From positions 1 through 64,000 of the forward strand of contig VZRZ01008732.1 in assembly GCA_013398175.1 (NCBI GenBank): DNA of 64,000 nt. The letters run 5' to 3'. The notes under the pieces are model-generated. The model saw only the letters and a program-made list of their open reading frames with translations. It searched no databases and was not told where the DNA came from. The position numbers and the translations under genes are program-made. Of this stretch, positions 1 through 9,100 are shown piece after piece. This DNA comes from Climacteris rufus (lineage: Eukaryota; Chordata; Aves; Passeriformes; Climacteridae). Numbering within the stretch: position 1 is the first letter of the stretch; every line of letters begins with the position of its first letter.

Positions 1-80
1 TCAGTGACCAAACTCAAAGGTACTCGAGAGAACCGCTGAAAAACCATGACAACTGCCTGCAATTCAATCAGCTGGGCAGA
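1..80 (-). pseudogene. pol: RNase H fragment of retroviral pol
   Basis: Minus-strand codons starting at position 80 read without a stop to the window edge. They contain the stretch AQLIELQAV followed by VFQRF and LVTD, which matches the second acidic motif and following helix of retroviral RNase H, ending just where the next catalytic aspartate is expected. Only about 26 residues are visible. The protease frame stops at 98-100, so RNase H begins about 20 bases after protease where several hundred codons of reverse transcriptase should lie. It is in a different frame from pro. The family call rests on motif memory and is fairly secure because of the provirus context. Confidence 0.6.
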
Positions 81-97
81 GCCTGACTCGTGGTTCT

Positions 98-937
98 TCA
101 GCACCTGCCACTCAGGTCCCATTTTCCAGGTAAATCTGTCCCAATCCGCTTCCCCCAGGCTGCCGACATGTCCCGCCCCCAAAGGTTAACTGCAGCTGAA
201 GTAACATAGGGCCGGATTGCGGCCGTGTGTCCCTGTGGGTCTCTCACCAACACAGGTCGCTTGCTTCGTTGACTCTGTGTGGTTCCTCCTAGCCCCGTGA
301 TAGCCGAACTCACAGGGGCCAGAGGCCATGTAGAAGGCCATGAGGAGGAGGAGAGAACCATTACATCAGCACCTGTATCAATCAAATCTTGTAGCCAAAT
401 GCGGCGTGGGCGAGCTTTTGGCAGTATCAGGGAGCATGTCATCTGCGGCCTCTGACTAGAAATGTCTGCAGCCCAGCAGACCTGCAGAAGCTCCAAGGAT
501 CTGGTGCTGCAGTCTCCATCAGCCTGTTGTGCTATGCAAGTATCAAAAGGCAGTAATTGAGCAATGTGAGTTTTTTCAGGGATAGTAACAGAAGATAATG
601 GCATGGAAACCGAAGCATGAATCTGACCTTTAAATTCTACGTCTATAATGTCTGGGTGCACAAAAATCCCATGATGGGTGACCTCAGGTCTCCCTACCAA
701 CAACCCACTGAGTTCCTGACCTAGGGGCCCATATATATCCAAAGGGACTCCATGAACGTTACCAGAATCTAAGATGACTGTCCTTGCAGTGTAGACGTCG
801 ACACGGGTTGGCCTTTGGGTGCTGTCTCTACATTGGCTGGATAGGCCTGTGTTGTTACCCTGTTCTGGGGGAACGGTTGCGCAGGAGGGCAACTCCCCTG
901 CGTTGCACCCCTCCTTGTGTTTCCCAACAAAGGGCAA
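98..937 (-). CDS. pro: Retroviral pro frame: dUTPase-like plus aspartic protease
   Basis: This 279-codon open frame lies -1 to the nucleocapsid frame, so it would be made as a Gag-Pro fusion by ribosomal frameshifting. Its upstream limit at 937 is just the end of a convenient start codon and not a real initiation site. Residues about 46-130 resemble a retroviral dUTPase: the block around GIFVHPDIIDVEFKGQI looks like the third conserved motif. The first motif is poorly preserved, and the usual serine-containing second motif reads VGRPEV, so activity is unlikely. Residues about 178-260 are a retropepsin: active site DTGAD at 187-191, flap glycines GLGG at 215-218, and LWGRD at 252-256 near the C-terminus. 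The frame ends with a stop at 98-100. It is the least damaged frame of the provirus. No complete pol follows it. Confidence 0.8.
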   Translation of the reverse strand: MPFVGKHKEGCNAGELPSCATVPPEQGNNTGLSSQCRDSTQRPTRVDVYTARTVILDSGNVHGVPLDIYGPLGQELSGLLVGRPEVTHHGIFVHPDIIDVEFKGQIHASVSMPLSSVTIPEKTHIAQLLPFDTCIAQQADGDCSTRSLELLQVCWAADISSQRPQMTCSLILPKARPRRIWLQDLIDTGADVMVLSSSSWPSTWPLAPVSSAITGLGGTTQSQRSKRPVLVRDPQGHTAAIRPYVTSAAVNLWGRDMSAAWGKRIGTDLPGKWDLSGRC

Positions 938-1211
938 CCATCAACATGGTACTGGGACCTGCAGTATTCTGAACAATGCCCTGGTTTACCACACCTCCTA
1001 CACTGGGGAATCTTAGTCCTCGTTTTTTCCTTTTGAGGTGATTTAGGTTTTTTCCATTTGTTCCCGGCCTTGGGCCGTTACTGTCCTTGGTCAGCGGGTA
1101 CCTGACCAGACAGCAGAAGCGCAGCCAAAGCAGATCTTTTGTGGTTCCCTGAACCCACCTTAGAACAAGCTTTGACCATGTTTGCAAGTGAAGGTTCCCC
1201 TGGCAACGCGT
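855..1211 (-). pseudogene. gag: Gag C-terminal region with nucleocapsid zinc knuckle
   Basis: After the capsid frame stops at 1212-1214, similarity continues in the next frame through the end of the capsid C-terminal domain into nucleocapsid. At 961-1002 the minus strand encodes a CCHC zinc knuckle with the C-X2-C-X4-H-X4-C spacing (CRRC, then GKPGH, then a final cysteine). This is the RNA-binding motif used in genome packaging. A second knuckle, usual in betaretroviruses, is not recognisable. There is an in-frame stop between the capsid tail and the knuckle, in addition to the frame change near 1213. The open frame visible at 855-1187 in the neighbouring register is not the Gag register. Confidence 0.7.
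884..925 (-). promoter_or_regulatory. Gag-pro -1 ribosomal frameshift signal
   Basis: The heptamer GGGAAAC occupies 919-925 on the minus strand and is split G GGA AAC in the nucleocapsid frame, exactly the register needed for a -1 slip into the pro frame. GGGAAAC is a known betaretroviral gag-pro slip sequence. Four bases downstream, GGAGGG (909-914) can pair with CCCTCC (884-889), and bases in the loop can pair with sequence just beyond, so an H-type pseudoknot is possible. The pairing was found by eye and was not folded. The site is intact although surrounding gag is broken. Confidence 0.7.
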
Positions 1212-2594
1212 CTATGTTTTTCTACATTCATCATTTGCATTATCTTTGGCTAATTGCTTACATAATGTCGGTCTAATAGCATCATCTTCCACCTGTTTTT
1301 CCAGGGCAGCAGCTATTTTCTCTGCAAAAGTTAGGTAGTGCTCGGACTGCCCCTGGGTTATTTTTGTATACCATACTGTCGGAGCAGCCACATCTATGGC
1401 TTTTATGATGGCTCCCATCCCAATTTTTTGGGTTTGCTCCAGGACCAGAGGATCCCAAGTGGCCTGGAGGTCAGGGTTCAAGAAGTACCCAATCCCCATC
1501 AGGGCTTCTACCCCAACTGCATATCTGGGATCATCAGCGGGCAAGTGCATGTTCTGAGATGCACGCTTCTCTGCCTTCTTTCTCCACTTATTCTCAAAAA
1601 CTGAATGTTGCACAGGATGGAAGAGAACCTGACCTAAGTGCTTAATGTCAAAAGGAGCTAACAGGTCAGTGTTCATAACTCTGATAATTTGCATGACCTC
1701 AGGAGAGCCAACCCCATACTGTGCTATTTTGGTTTGCAGATCCTGCTTAACCTTCCAGGCAAATACGTCATGCCTGTGTGGCTGACCAGAATTTGGGAGG
1801 GCCTTAAACACGGGAAAGGCTTGGGGACTTCCCTGCAGGGTGGTGCTATCACCCTGATCCACTGGGACCCCTCCTGGAGGTGTCATAGTAGCCACCTGAT
1901 CCTCCACAGACTCTCCTGTCTGGTCTGGAACACCCACTATCTCCAAAAGACCCCAATTCCCTGACTTCAGGGTGCCCCACTTTACAAATTCCCAGAAATG
2001 TCTGGGGTTTCTAGGGTGTAGAGTTATGCAGCAATCTGTAAAGGTCCATGGCTGGCACCTTAGCAGGCATCTTCTTTGCCTCTCGGTGACTGCAGCTCTT
2101 CGTCCTGGAGCCAGCGCGCCTTCTGTGTTTCTGTCGGAGTCATCGGAGCAGAGCTTATTTGCCGAGCCCAGCACGAACGCGGGGGGCAGGGCTGGCGCGT
2201 TCGCCAATCCCATACACGGTGTGCCGACAGAGCTTCGAGTGGAGTGGAAAGAGGGTGGCGAAGATGGAGGAGCGCTATGTGGGCGCATTGGAACGCTGGC
2301 AGCCTCAGCTACTTTTAGCGCCATGTCTGTCACGGGAACAAGCGTCGGACGCAGGGTGGGCGCCACGCCTGCCGCTGCTGGGCGCACAGTCTCCATGGGA
2401 TGTAGAATTCCTGCAACAGCTGTCCCCAGGTACAGGGGATCCGCAGCCACCACCACTGCATGCGGCACTTCCGCATTCCTCGGGGAATCCTGTTCTGTTT
2501 CCGGTGATGCTGGCGGAGTCCCCGGCACTCTCGCTGTGTCTGAAAGAGGCGCCGCCCCTGCCCCTGTTTCTTCTGCCAGAGCCTGCAGCTCCAA
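1212..2594 (-). pseudogene. gag: Gag central region: linker and capsid
   Basis: A 460-codon open stretch holds the linker and most of capsid. Residues 1-240 are rich in proline, alanine and serine, as expected between matrix and capsid. From about residue 256 (PQAFPVF) the sequence follows a betaretroviral capsid: an HDVFAWKVKQDL segment at about 275-286 for the N-terminal domain, then the major homology region at about 412-427, visible as ITQGQSEHYLTF. The frame ends in a stop at 1212-1214, inside the capsid C-terminal domain, where similarity moves to another frame. Capsid forms the core shell of the virion. The start given is only the first methionine of the open stretch; the true Gag start is at 3324. 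Confidence 0.8.
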
Positions 2595-2618
2595 GCCACG
2601 GTGCCGTGAAACAGCGGT

Positions 2619-3324
2619 TTACACAAGCACATCCAGCTGTTGCGAGATACCGACGAGCAGCCAGAAAATATCAGCCAGGGAACACTCTGCAGGGCCAGGC
2701 GGGGCGACTGGCGTGCACGGCACAGGCACATGCACAGTGGGCAGTGGGTCGGGAGCGAGCAGCGCACCGGAACTGATGGACGCCGGCGCTCCGAGTGCAG
2801 TTGGGAGCGGAGCCACGTGCAGGCGCGGCTTCCATAATGGCATCGGGACGGGGACTGCGGCTCCAGCGGCTGCGGGAGGCCTGGGCCAGGCCCCCTCTCT
2901 CTGCAATATTTCGGCCAGCTGGTCCCTCGGGGATGGGTAGTCAGGCAGGACATAATCCTGTGGAGAGGTGGTCACTGGCAAGATGGGACAGTTCGTGCTG
3001 GCCCGCGCAGATCGACCCTCTCCCATGGAGGGATTCAGACTAGAGGAAATGTTCTCCAGTCCCAAGTCTGCAGCCAAATGTGTTAAAGCATCAAAAACTC
3101 GTCTCCAGGTACAGCACAGGCTCACAACATCAGAGTCACCATACCTAATTTTGTAACAAATAACATCCCCAAGTTCCGCCCACACCGCGGTGTCTGCTGG
3201 GGGATTCTGGACCACTGTAAAGCCATGAGAGAAAGCCCATTTGGAGCGAGCTTTCGGACATCTCAGTCTCCACCTTTTCCAAGGCCGCCATCCAGGCAGA
3301 CAGCTCTGGATCGCAGTTCCCCAT
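2619..3324 (-). pseudogene. gag: Gag N-terminal region: matrix
   Basis: The Gag start is placed at the minus-strand ATG at 3322-3324, which gives MGNCDPELSAW, a myristoylation-type N-terminus (Met-Gly), about 90 bases after the primer-binding site. The first 45 or so codons are in one frame; near 3235 the matrix similarity moves to another frame, which carries AVWAELGDVICYKIRYGD and WRRVFDALTHLA, then a proline-rich segment, and ends at a stop at 2619-2621. Matrix targets Gag to membrane. A further frame change near 2595-2620 separates this from the capsid-bearing stretch. The long open frame that reads upstream through the LTR is a by-product, not a leader protein. Confidence 0.65.
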
Positions 3325-3413
3325 GTCTCCCCCCCAAAAAAAGAGAAGCCCTGACAAGGGCAGGAAAGCAGGGGGGAGATAGGGCAGGAAAAACCGTACC
3401 TCCAAGGCAAACA

Positions 3414-3426
3414 CACGGGGTCACCA
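3414..3426 (-). promoter_or_regulatory. Retroviral primer-binding site, tRNA-Trp-like
   Basis: Minus-strand TGGTGACCCCGTG begins with the obligatory TGG just inside the LTR. The first 11 bases match the tRNA-Trp primer-binding site of avian alpharetroviruses as I remember it; the match fails after that. A lysine-type site, common in betaretroviruses, would begin TGGCGCC and does not fit. Confidence 0.55.
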
Positions 3427-3430
3427 CATA

Positions 3431-3960
3431 TGGCAGTGGGACACAGTGATCCGATTAATGAGACAGCACAAGCCTTGGTTAACAAGGGTCGAGAGCCAGC
3501 CATCAGCAGCTGCCCGTTTATTGTATTGTTCTTTTTATAATAGGAACCTGTTGCGGTGGCCCAGCCTGCCATGGGGCTGAGTGCCATACAGTGGGTGGAA
3601 TTCCCCACCCAGGACTCCAACCCTGACGGCAGATCCGAGGGCGAAGCCTGAGTCTAGGGCTAACACCCACTGTGTGTCACTTCCACAGCATCTCCTCCCT
3701 CCCTTCCAGAAGCTTCACTGTTCCTTTCTCTTCATTGGTTCAAACCCCTCATGTTTAATAATGCAGCCTATTCTTTATGTGTGAAGCCCTGGAAGGTTCT
3801 GTTCAGTTCGGTTCTCTATTGGTTGGTTTGTATCTGTTCCTCCCCTGATATGTTATGATTTGTTCCCTGTTACCTCATGTCCTTCCCTTACTGGCTTGCT
3901 CCCTTGCTCCCCTCTCTCTCCAACCCTTTTTAAAAAGTGCTGTCTCCCCCCCTACAGTGC
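3431..3960 (-). repeat. 5' LTR of the betaretrovirus-like provirus
   Basis: The inner edge is set by the primer-binding site: the minus strand ends in a CA dinucleotide at 3431-3432, four bases before TGG. A TATA element (TTATAAAAAG, 3531-3540) and a poly(A) signal (AATAAA, 3517-3522) lie about 10 bases apart. The poly(A) signal would therefore lie in U3 and R would be very short, an arrangement also known in betaretroviral and alpharetroviral LTRs. Candidate CCAAT elements in either strand occur farther out. The outer edge is not resolved; 3960 is a guess from the change in base composition. Confidence 0.5.
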
Positions 3961-4260
3961 CTTCAACTGAACGTCTCCCCTCTGAGCACACCTTCCGCTC
4001 CTTCAGGGGGGAAATAAAAGCCGGAACAAAAGATGGCAGTGTTGGCCCTCTCTCGTCTTTTACCCTCGCCGAGTTGCTAGGCAACAGCCATGGTGCAGCC
4101 TGCCTTTCATGCCTTCTCAGGCAGCCCGACAACTGGACTTTGGTAGCCACGCCGCATGGACACCGGACCTCGTTGCTGGCCGAGACTACCGGGCGGTTAG
4201 CGGCCAGAGCAACAGGAACCCAGGTATACGATTGGCTGGGTCTGTCGCACCCCAATACAG
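3960..4260 (+). other. GC-rich promoter- or LTR-like block
   Basis: This stretch is much richer in G, C and CpG than its surroundings. On the plus strand a TATA-like TTTTTAAAAAG lies near 3930, an AATAAA at about 4012-4017, and a near-perfect inverted repeat GTTGCTAGGCAAC at 4073-4085. It could be the R-U5 part of an unrelated plus-strand LTR into which the provirus inserted, or a fossil promoter. I cannot identify the family, and no terminal repeats or target-site duplication were found. Confidence 0.3.
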
Positions 4261-4837
4261 AACACATATCATGCAGAAGGACAACAACAAGGGCTTATCT
4301 TATTGTTTTCATATTTCTCATGTGGGAGAAGGATTTTTCTCACAAGCAGGCCCAGGCAGCAAGCCTTGGGCCACGACAGACTTGCAGCACCCTTTATGTC
4401 AGTTATTGAAGGTGGGTTACCGTGGAACCAGAAATGGAAGCTTCATAAGCTCATAGGAACAGACAAAGATCTGGATTCAGTTCAAATCACCACTCTGTTA
4501 CAGATTGGCTGCTAGTCCCATAGCGCTGAATCCAACGACATCAGTGCTCAGTACAATCTGTCTGAAGTGGAGTTATGGTCTGTCTCTCAAAGGAAGACAG
4601 GTGCTTTTCATCTCCAAAATGGCACATCTCAGAATGTTTGGACACCCAGAGCTTGTAAGACTTAAAGGTCAAATTGCAGGTATCTAGAAATGTAACTGAC
4701 CTTAACAGCAGGCAGTGCTTGAATTGTTGCTTGAGACAGGGGTGAATTTTGGGTTGATTAGCAACAATTTCAGCAGACAAGGCTTGGGTCACTGTTAGCA
4801 CTTTACTGTCTAATCCAAGACACTAGCACATTAATCT
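4261..4837. other. Unassigned stretch
   Basis: Moderate GC content with short open frames in several registers and no recognisable domain. It could include diverged retroelement sequence but nothing specific is visible. Confidence 0.3.
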
Positions 4838-4995
4838 GGTCTATGAGACCTTCTGCTCAGCACTGGTGAGGTCACACCTGGACTCATGAAGATGATTAAG
4901 TGAAGGCTGACGGTGTTGATGTTGTTTAACCTAGAGAAGAGAAGGCTTGGAGGAGGGAGAGCTCATCAACGTATATAAATACCTGAATTATCTTT
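4838..4995 (+). repeat. CR1 LINE fragment
   Basis: The segments CTGCTCAGCACTGGTGAGG, then GAGAAGAGAAGGCT, then a sequence ending in TATAAATACCTG match, in sense order, the 3' part of the CR1 second open frame. The copy is diverged and non-coding. Confidence 0.7.
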
Positions 4996-4999
4996 ATTA

Positions 5000-5058
5000 A
5001 GGGTCTGGATGATGACTCCCAGCAAGTTTGCAGATGACACTGAAGTGTGATTAGTATC
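5000..5058 (+). repeat. CR1 LINE fragment (out of order)
   Basis: CAGCAAGTTTGCAGATGACAC encodes the FADD-type reverse-transcriptase motif of CR1. In an intact element this lies upstream of the fragment at 4838-4995, so the two are separate insertions or a rearrangement. Confidence 0.6.
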
Positions 5059-5534
5059 TGAATTTTATTTCTGAAAAAGTCAGATGAATCAAAAATTCAT
5101 GTTATACTGTCTTTCATGTATCTTCAGGAACCTTGCTGGTAACATCCATGCCTTAATAGTCACAGGGACCCTATGTGATACAAGCATCACAGCAAAGGCT
5201 ATTGTTTGAAAATAAATTCACGTAGCTTAGACAATGCTGTCAGTGAAGGATTTGTTCATTTGTTAAGGGATAATCTCTAGTGCAAAGCTGGTATTGTGCC
5301 AACGCTAATCATCTCTAAACAACATGTGCATGTCCAATATGAAATCGAAAAGTACTGCAGAAACAGCAAACAAACAGCTCAGGATAGAAAGTAAGAACCA
5401 TTAATAATACAATAATTCATATACTAATTTGCAACACTGGAATGGGAAACCACTTTCAAAGAAATAAAACTCCTGATAAAGTTACAGACTGTAATTTTAT
5501 ATTTAATAAACATTTATCATCAAGGTAAGAGAGG
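5059..5534. other. AT-rich unassigned DNA
   Basis: I see no gene, recognisable repeat or clear regulatory structure here. Confidence 0.4.
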
Positions 5535-5538
5535 GATA

Positions 5539-6153
5539 TGTAAAGACGTTTAACCCGGAGCTCTTGAGGCAGCAGCAGCGTCCTTTATGCAAGCAAAATC
5601 CCTGCCAAGACAAGTTGCAATGGTTTTACAGCTCTCCCAAAGGACAGAGTTCTAGCTACCGCAAATGACCTATTTCTGCTGGCTCCTCTAGAAATGAGAG
5701 TTACCCCAGACATGATGTTCTAGCATCTGCGAGAATGAAAGGCTACAAAGAGGGCTCTTCTCTGGGATAATTGCCTTTTTATTATAAATCCAGTGTTGCG
5801 TTATGAGGGTCCAGGGAGGAAGTCCGGAGACATCCAGGTGGCTGGATTAACCCAGAAGAGCAAGCCCTAGTGGAAGCTCTGCAGGGGTCTTAAAGGGGGG
5901 TGGCACCATGGGACCACCCAATGGAAAGATGCATGGTTCAAAGCGACCAGTGTAGGGGAGAGCTTCCCAGGGCATAGCCATATATGGGACCTAAGGTATG
6001 GATACAAGTAACACAAGAGAAATATGGGGTTTCACCACAGCTCAGGCAGAGGGTTCAGATATTGGAGGTAGAAGGTTGAGGGCATTGCCTTGGCTTTCTT
6101 CCCACCAGTCCTGAAGTTCCACAGCATGAGCTTCTGCAAAGTACGCTGCTACA
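5539..6153. repeat. Solo LTR, 615-bp family, copy A
   Basis: This block matches 20664-21276 along its whole length. Its plus-strand ends are TGTAAAG and CTGCTACA, so it starts with TG and ends with CA, and it is flanked by GATA on both sides (5535-5538 and 6154-6157). That is the signature of a retroviral LTR with a 4-bp target-site duplication. No internal retroviral sequence adjoins it, so it is a solo LTR left by recombination. Orientation is unresolved: a minus-strand AATAAA near 5777-5783 favours minus. Confidence 0.75.
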
Positions 6154-6157
6154 GATA

Positions 6158-9100
6158 GGAGTAATGATGAGAGACTTTCAGAACATAGGAAACTCCCTAA
6201 ACAATATTTTTTCAACCCTAGCCACTAGTGTCTAACAGAACATTACAAATTTGAAAGCAAAATCTATTGAAATACCAGGAATGCTGAGCATATGCTAGGA
6301 TGTATTTATGATAATTTAATTTGTAATGTTTTGTTTCACCCTGTTAGTTAATTGCTGACCTACCCTCTGGTTAAATTACCCTTTTTACTTTTTCATTAAG
6401 ACTATCTAGCTGTCTAGACAACAAGATGCATCTAGATGAAACTAATATAGAAAAGCAACGACTCCCAGCTATGATCAAAGTCAAGTCTTGTTTTGGAGCA
6501 TGTTAAATGATACATCACAGGATGAATTTAGAAAATCCCAGGTCTGGAATCTCTTTCTTGCCAAGATGAAAAGATGGTGAAGATGCATTTCCTCTTTGTA
6601 AGGAACACCCATGATTTCTGAGGGAACCAATCAGTCAGCCTTTTTTGGAGTAGCATAGTTTGATTAATGAATTATGGAGTAGTGTAACATGATTAAATAT
6701 TTTTTGAGCAAAGAATTCAAATTGCTGAAACCAATTTTCTAATGAAAAAAGCTAACTATAATTTCCCAAAAGCAAAGAGACAAACAGAAGAAGTGAGTTT
6801 TTCTTTTGTTCTTTATGTCATCCATTCTTCCACAAATATCTAAGAGCAAAAGATAATTTTAAAAAATTTTAAAAATACTAAGATGAGCGGGATATGGTCC
6901 TCAAATCAATCTTTGACATTAGAACTTCAAAATCACCATGAAAAGTCCTCAAAATAACTGGCTTAGTTTAATATAATAGGCAAAAAAAAAAATAAAAAAA
7001 GAAATTTAGCCCAGTCTACCCACCCTCCATGCCTTAGCACTGAGTTACCCTTCAGTACACTACAAATATGTACTTGTAAATCAATGTCAGTCAGTTGTGC
7101 CATTAGCAGATATTTTTAATTTGGCTCACTGAGTTGGGTTACTGAAGCATACAACTACAAATATTTTCATCAGATTTACTCCCATATGCCACTGATTTCT
7201 TCAGTCTACAAGCATGTCACACAGCTTCTGGGTATGCTGATTTATCCATCTTTGCTAAAATTTTGTCCAGGTGTCTAGTGTGGCATTCCACACAAAAGTG
7301 AAAGTGCGTCTTCTAGAAATATTCATCCTGGCTTAATGTACTACAAAAACATACTAAATAATCATAACACTAGCACTTCATGACTGTTACAATTACTTAA
7401 TTATAATTCATAGAGTTGTTTTTATTTCTTAAAAATCATTATTGTTCTTATCTGCTCCTAGTTAAGGACTCTTTTACAAAACAGGCAATTATTTCAGTTT
7501 AAAATCAAGGTAAATCTCACTTGAAATTATAACAATTCATAGTTTTAATTGGTAAATACCAATATACCTTGTATAGTATATAAGATTTTGGAAAGCAACA
7601 AAACTGCAAATGAAAGTCTATTTGGTCTCCACCAATTTTTCTGTATTAGTATGCTAAGACTTTAAAAATATTATACCCATGTTTTACATGAATTTAATAA
7701 TATAAACTATTTACACAAGGGAAATTAGTAAATATTTGCTTATCTGTGGTTCAGACAAGATAAACGAGCAGAACAATTAATGACCTGCTTTATCCTGCTA
7801 CTTAATAATACAGTGCATTTCGCAGAGGAAGAGGAATCCCAATGTCACAGTAAAAGCCCTGTAGTTTATCTTCTGACACATGGGTATATAAACAGGGTGA
7901 ATAAATTTAAATTTGAAAGAAGAAAGTTCCTAGCAATTTCAGCAGTGAGATTTGAGACTAATCTTTGTACTGGATACTGGCAAGCACTGGCCGTCAGTAA
8001 GCTATGACAGGGAGTGTTAAAATGATACAGCAGAGGAGAGGGACTCTGTGTTCTGTGCTTATATGGGTGATGCTCCTGTTTCAAATATATTTCCTGAAAT
8101 ACCTTTGCAAATTGTCTAAGCATCACGTGTCTCAGGTTTTCTATAATAAAAAAGGACACATTCCCATGAAGAAATAAACATTCATTTATGCATGTTAGTT
8201 TTACAGCTAGTACAAAGATGAGAAGCAGACAAATCAACGTAATGTTAGAATCTCTCAATTTTAATTACAAGGAACAAAAAATCAGTTGAATATTTGTTAG
8301 GGAAGATGATTAGCTTCTGACTCCACCCTTCAAAATCACTCATCTAGCAAATTGAGGAGAGGACAGGAGTGGGACAGGCTCATAGCTTAGGTTTGTTCTT
8401 CCAAACACACATGAACTTTCCTTAGGGAAAAGACCTGATGTTTCAGGTTCAGTTCCTTTGAATAAGCATGTGTTGGGAACGAGTGGGACGGTGAGGGTGA
8501 CATAAAAAACCCCAAAAACAATAGAAATAAATAAAGGATCTAATGTCTTCTTTCTCAATGTGCTTGAATTCATTGAATCAAATCCCTAAACAGCTGCCAT
8601 CCATTTCCATTATGATCTTTCAAGTTTGTTTGCTTGAAGAGTAGCGAAACAAGTATTCTCTTCTCATTATCAGTGGTCAGTTGATTAAGCCACTTTCCCA
8701 GAATTAGGAAATATGAGTCAATTTTTGTTAGGCTAGATAAGAATCTAAAACACTTTGGTTAGAAATCTATGCAAATGTGAATAGCTGCTACCACATCCAC
8801 CGTACTACCTCTGCGTTTGGCTGTTTGTCCATGACAATAATTATAATCTAGTTTAAGTTAGTGCTTTGAGTGAGAGGGAAGCTATCACTTCCACAACAAT
8901 TTCTGAAACTGTTAGAAATTAGTTACTTGGAATGAAGATAAGGTAACATTCTGCTTGCCATGTATTCATTGTGGTACTACTAAAACCCTTAGGATGTTTT
9001 GGTGAGAAAGAGAGGAAATAGTGTTGTCTCAGCTATGTTAATGTGATGTTGTGTCAAGCCGTGGTTGCTTAGGGTCCCTTGTTTCAAAATAAAACAAAAT

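Larger units (their letters stand above)
1..3960 (-). mobile_element. Decayed betaretrovirus-like provirus, 5' half
   Basis: An endogenous retrovirus lies on the minus strand, with its 5' LTR at the right and its body running off the left edge. The order seen is LTR, primer-binding site, matrix, linker, capsid, zinc knuckle, a frameshift site, dUTPase-like domain, protease, RNase H scrap. A dUTPase in the pro frame, placed -1 to the nucleocapsid frame, is the layout of betaretroviruses and class II (ERVK-type) elements. Gag needs at least three frame changes and has in-frame stops, and reverse transcriptase is absent, so the copy is non-functional. The right boundary is approximate because only one LTR is in view and no target-site duplication can be tested. 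Integrase and env, if present, lie outside the window. Confidence 0.85.

Noticed and set aside
1972..2940. 322-codon plus-strand open frame with many S, A and G residues
   Set aside because: It is the complement of the proline/alanine-rich gag linker and capsid start on the minus strand; GC-rich sequence opens the opposite frame. No domain.
3855..4409. 184-codon plus-strand open frame over the GC-rich block
   Set aside because: No recognisable domain; it crosses the presumed LTR edge and a poly(A) signal. Treated as chance.
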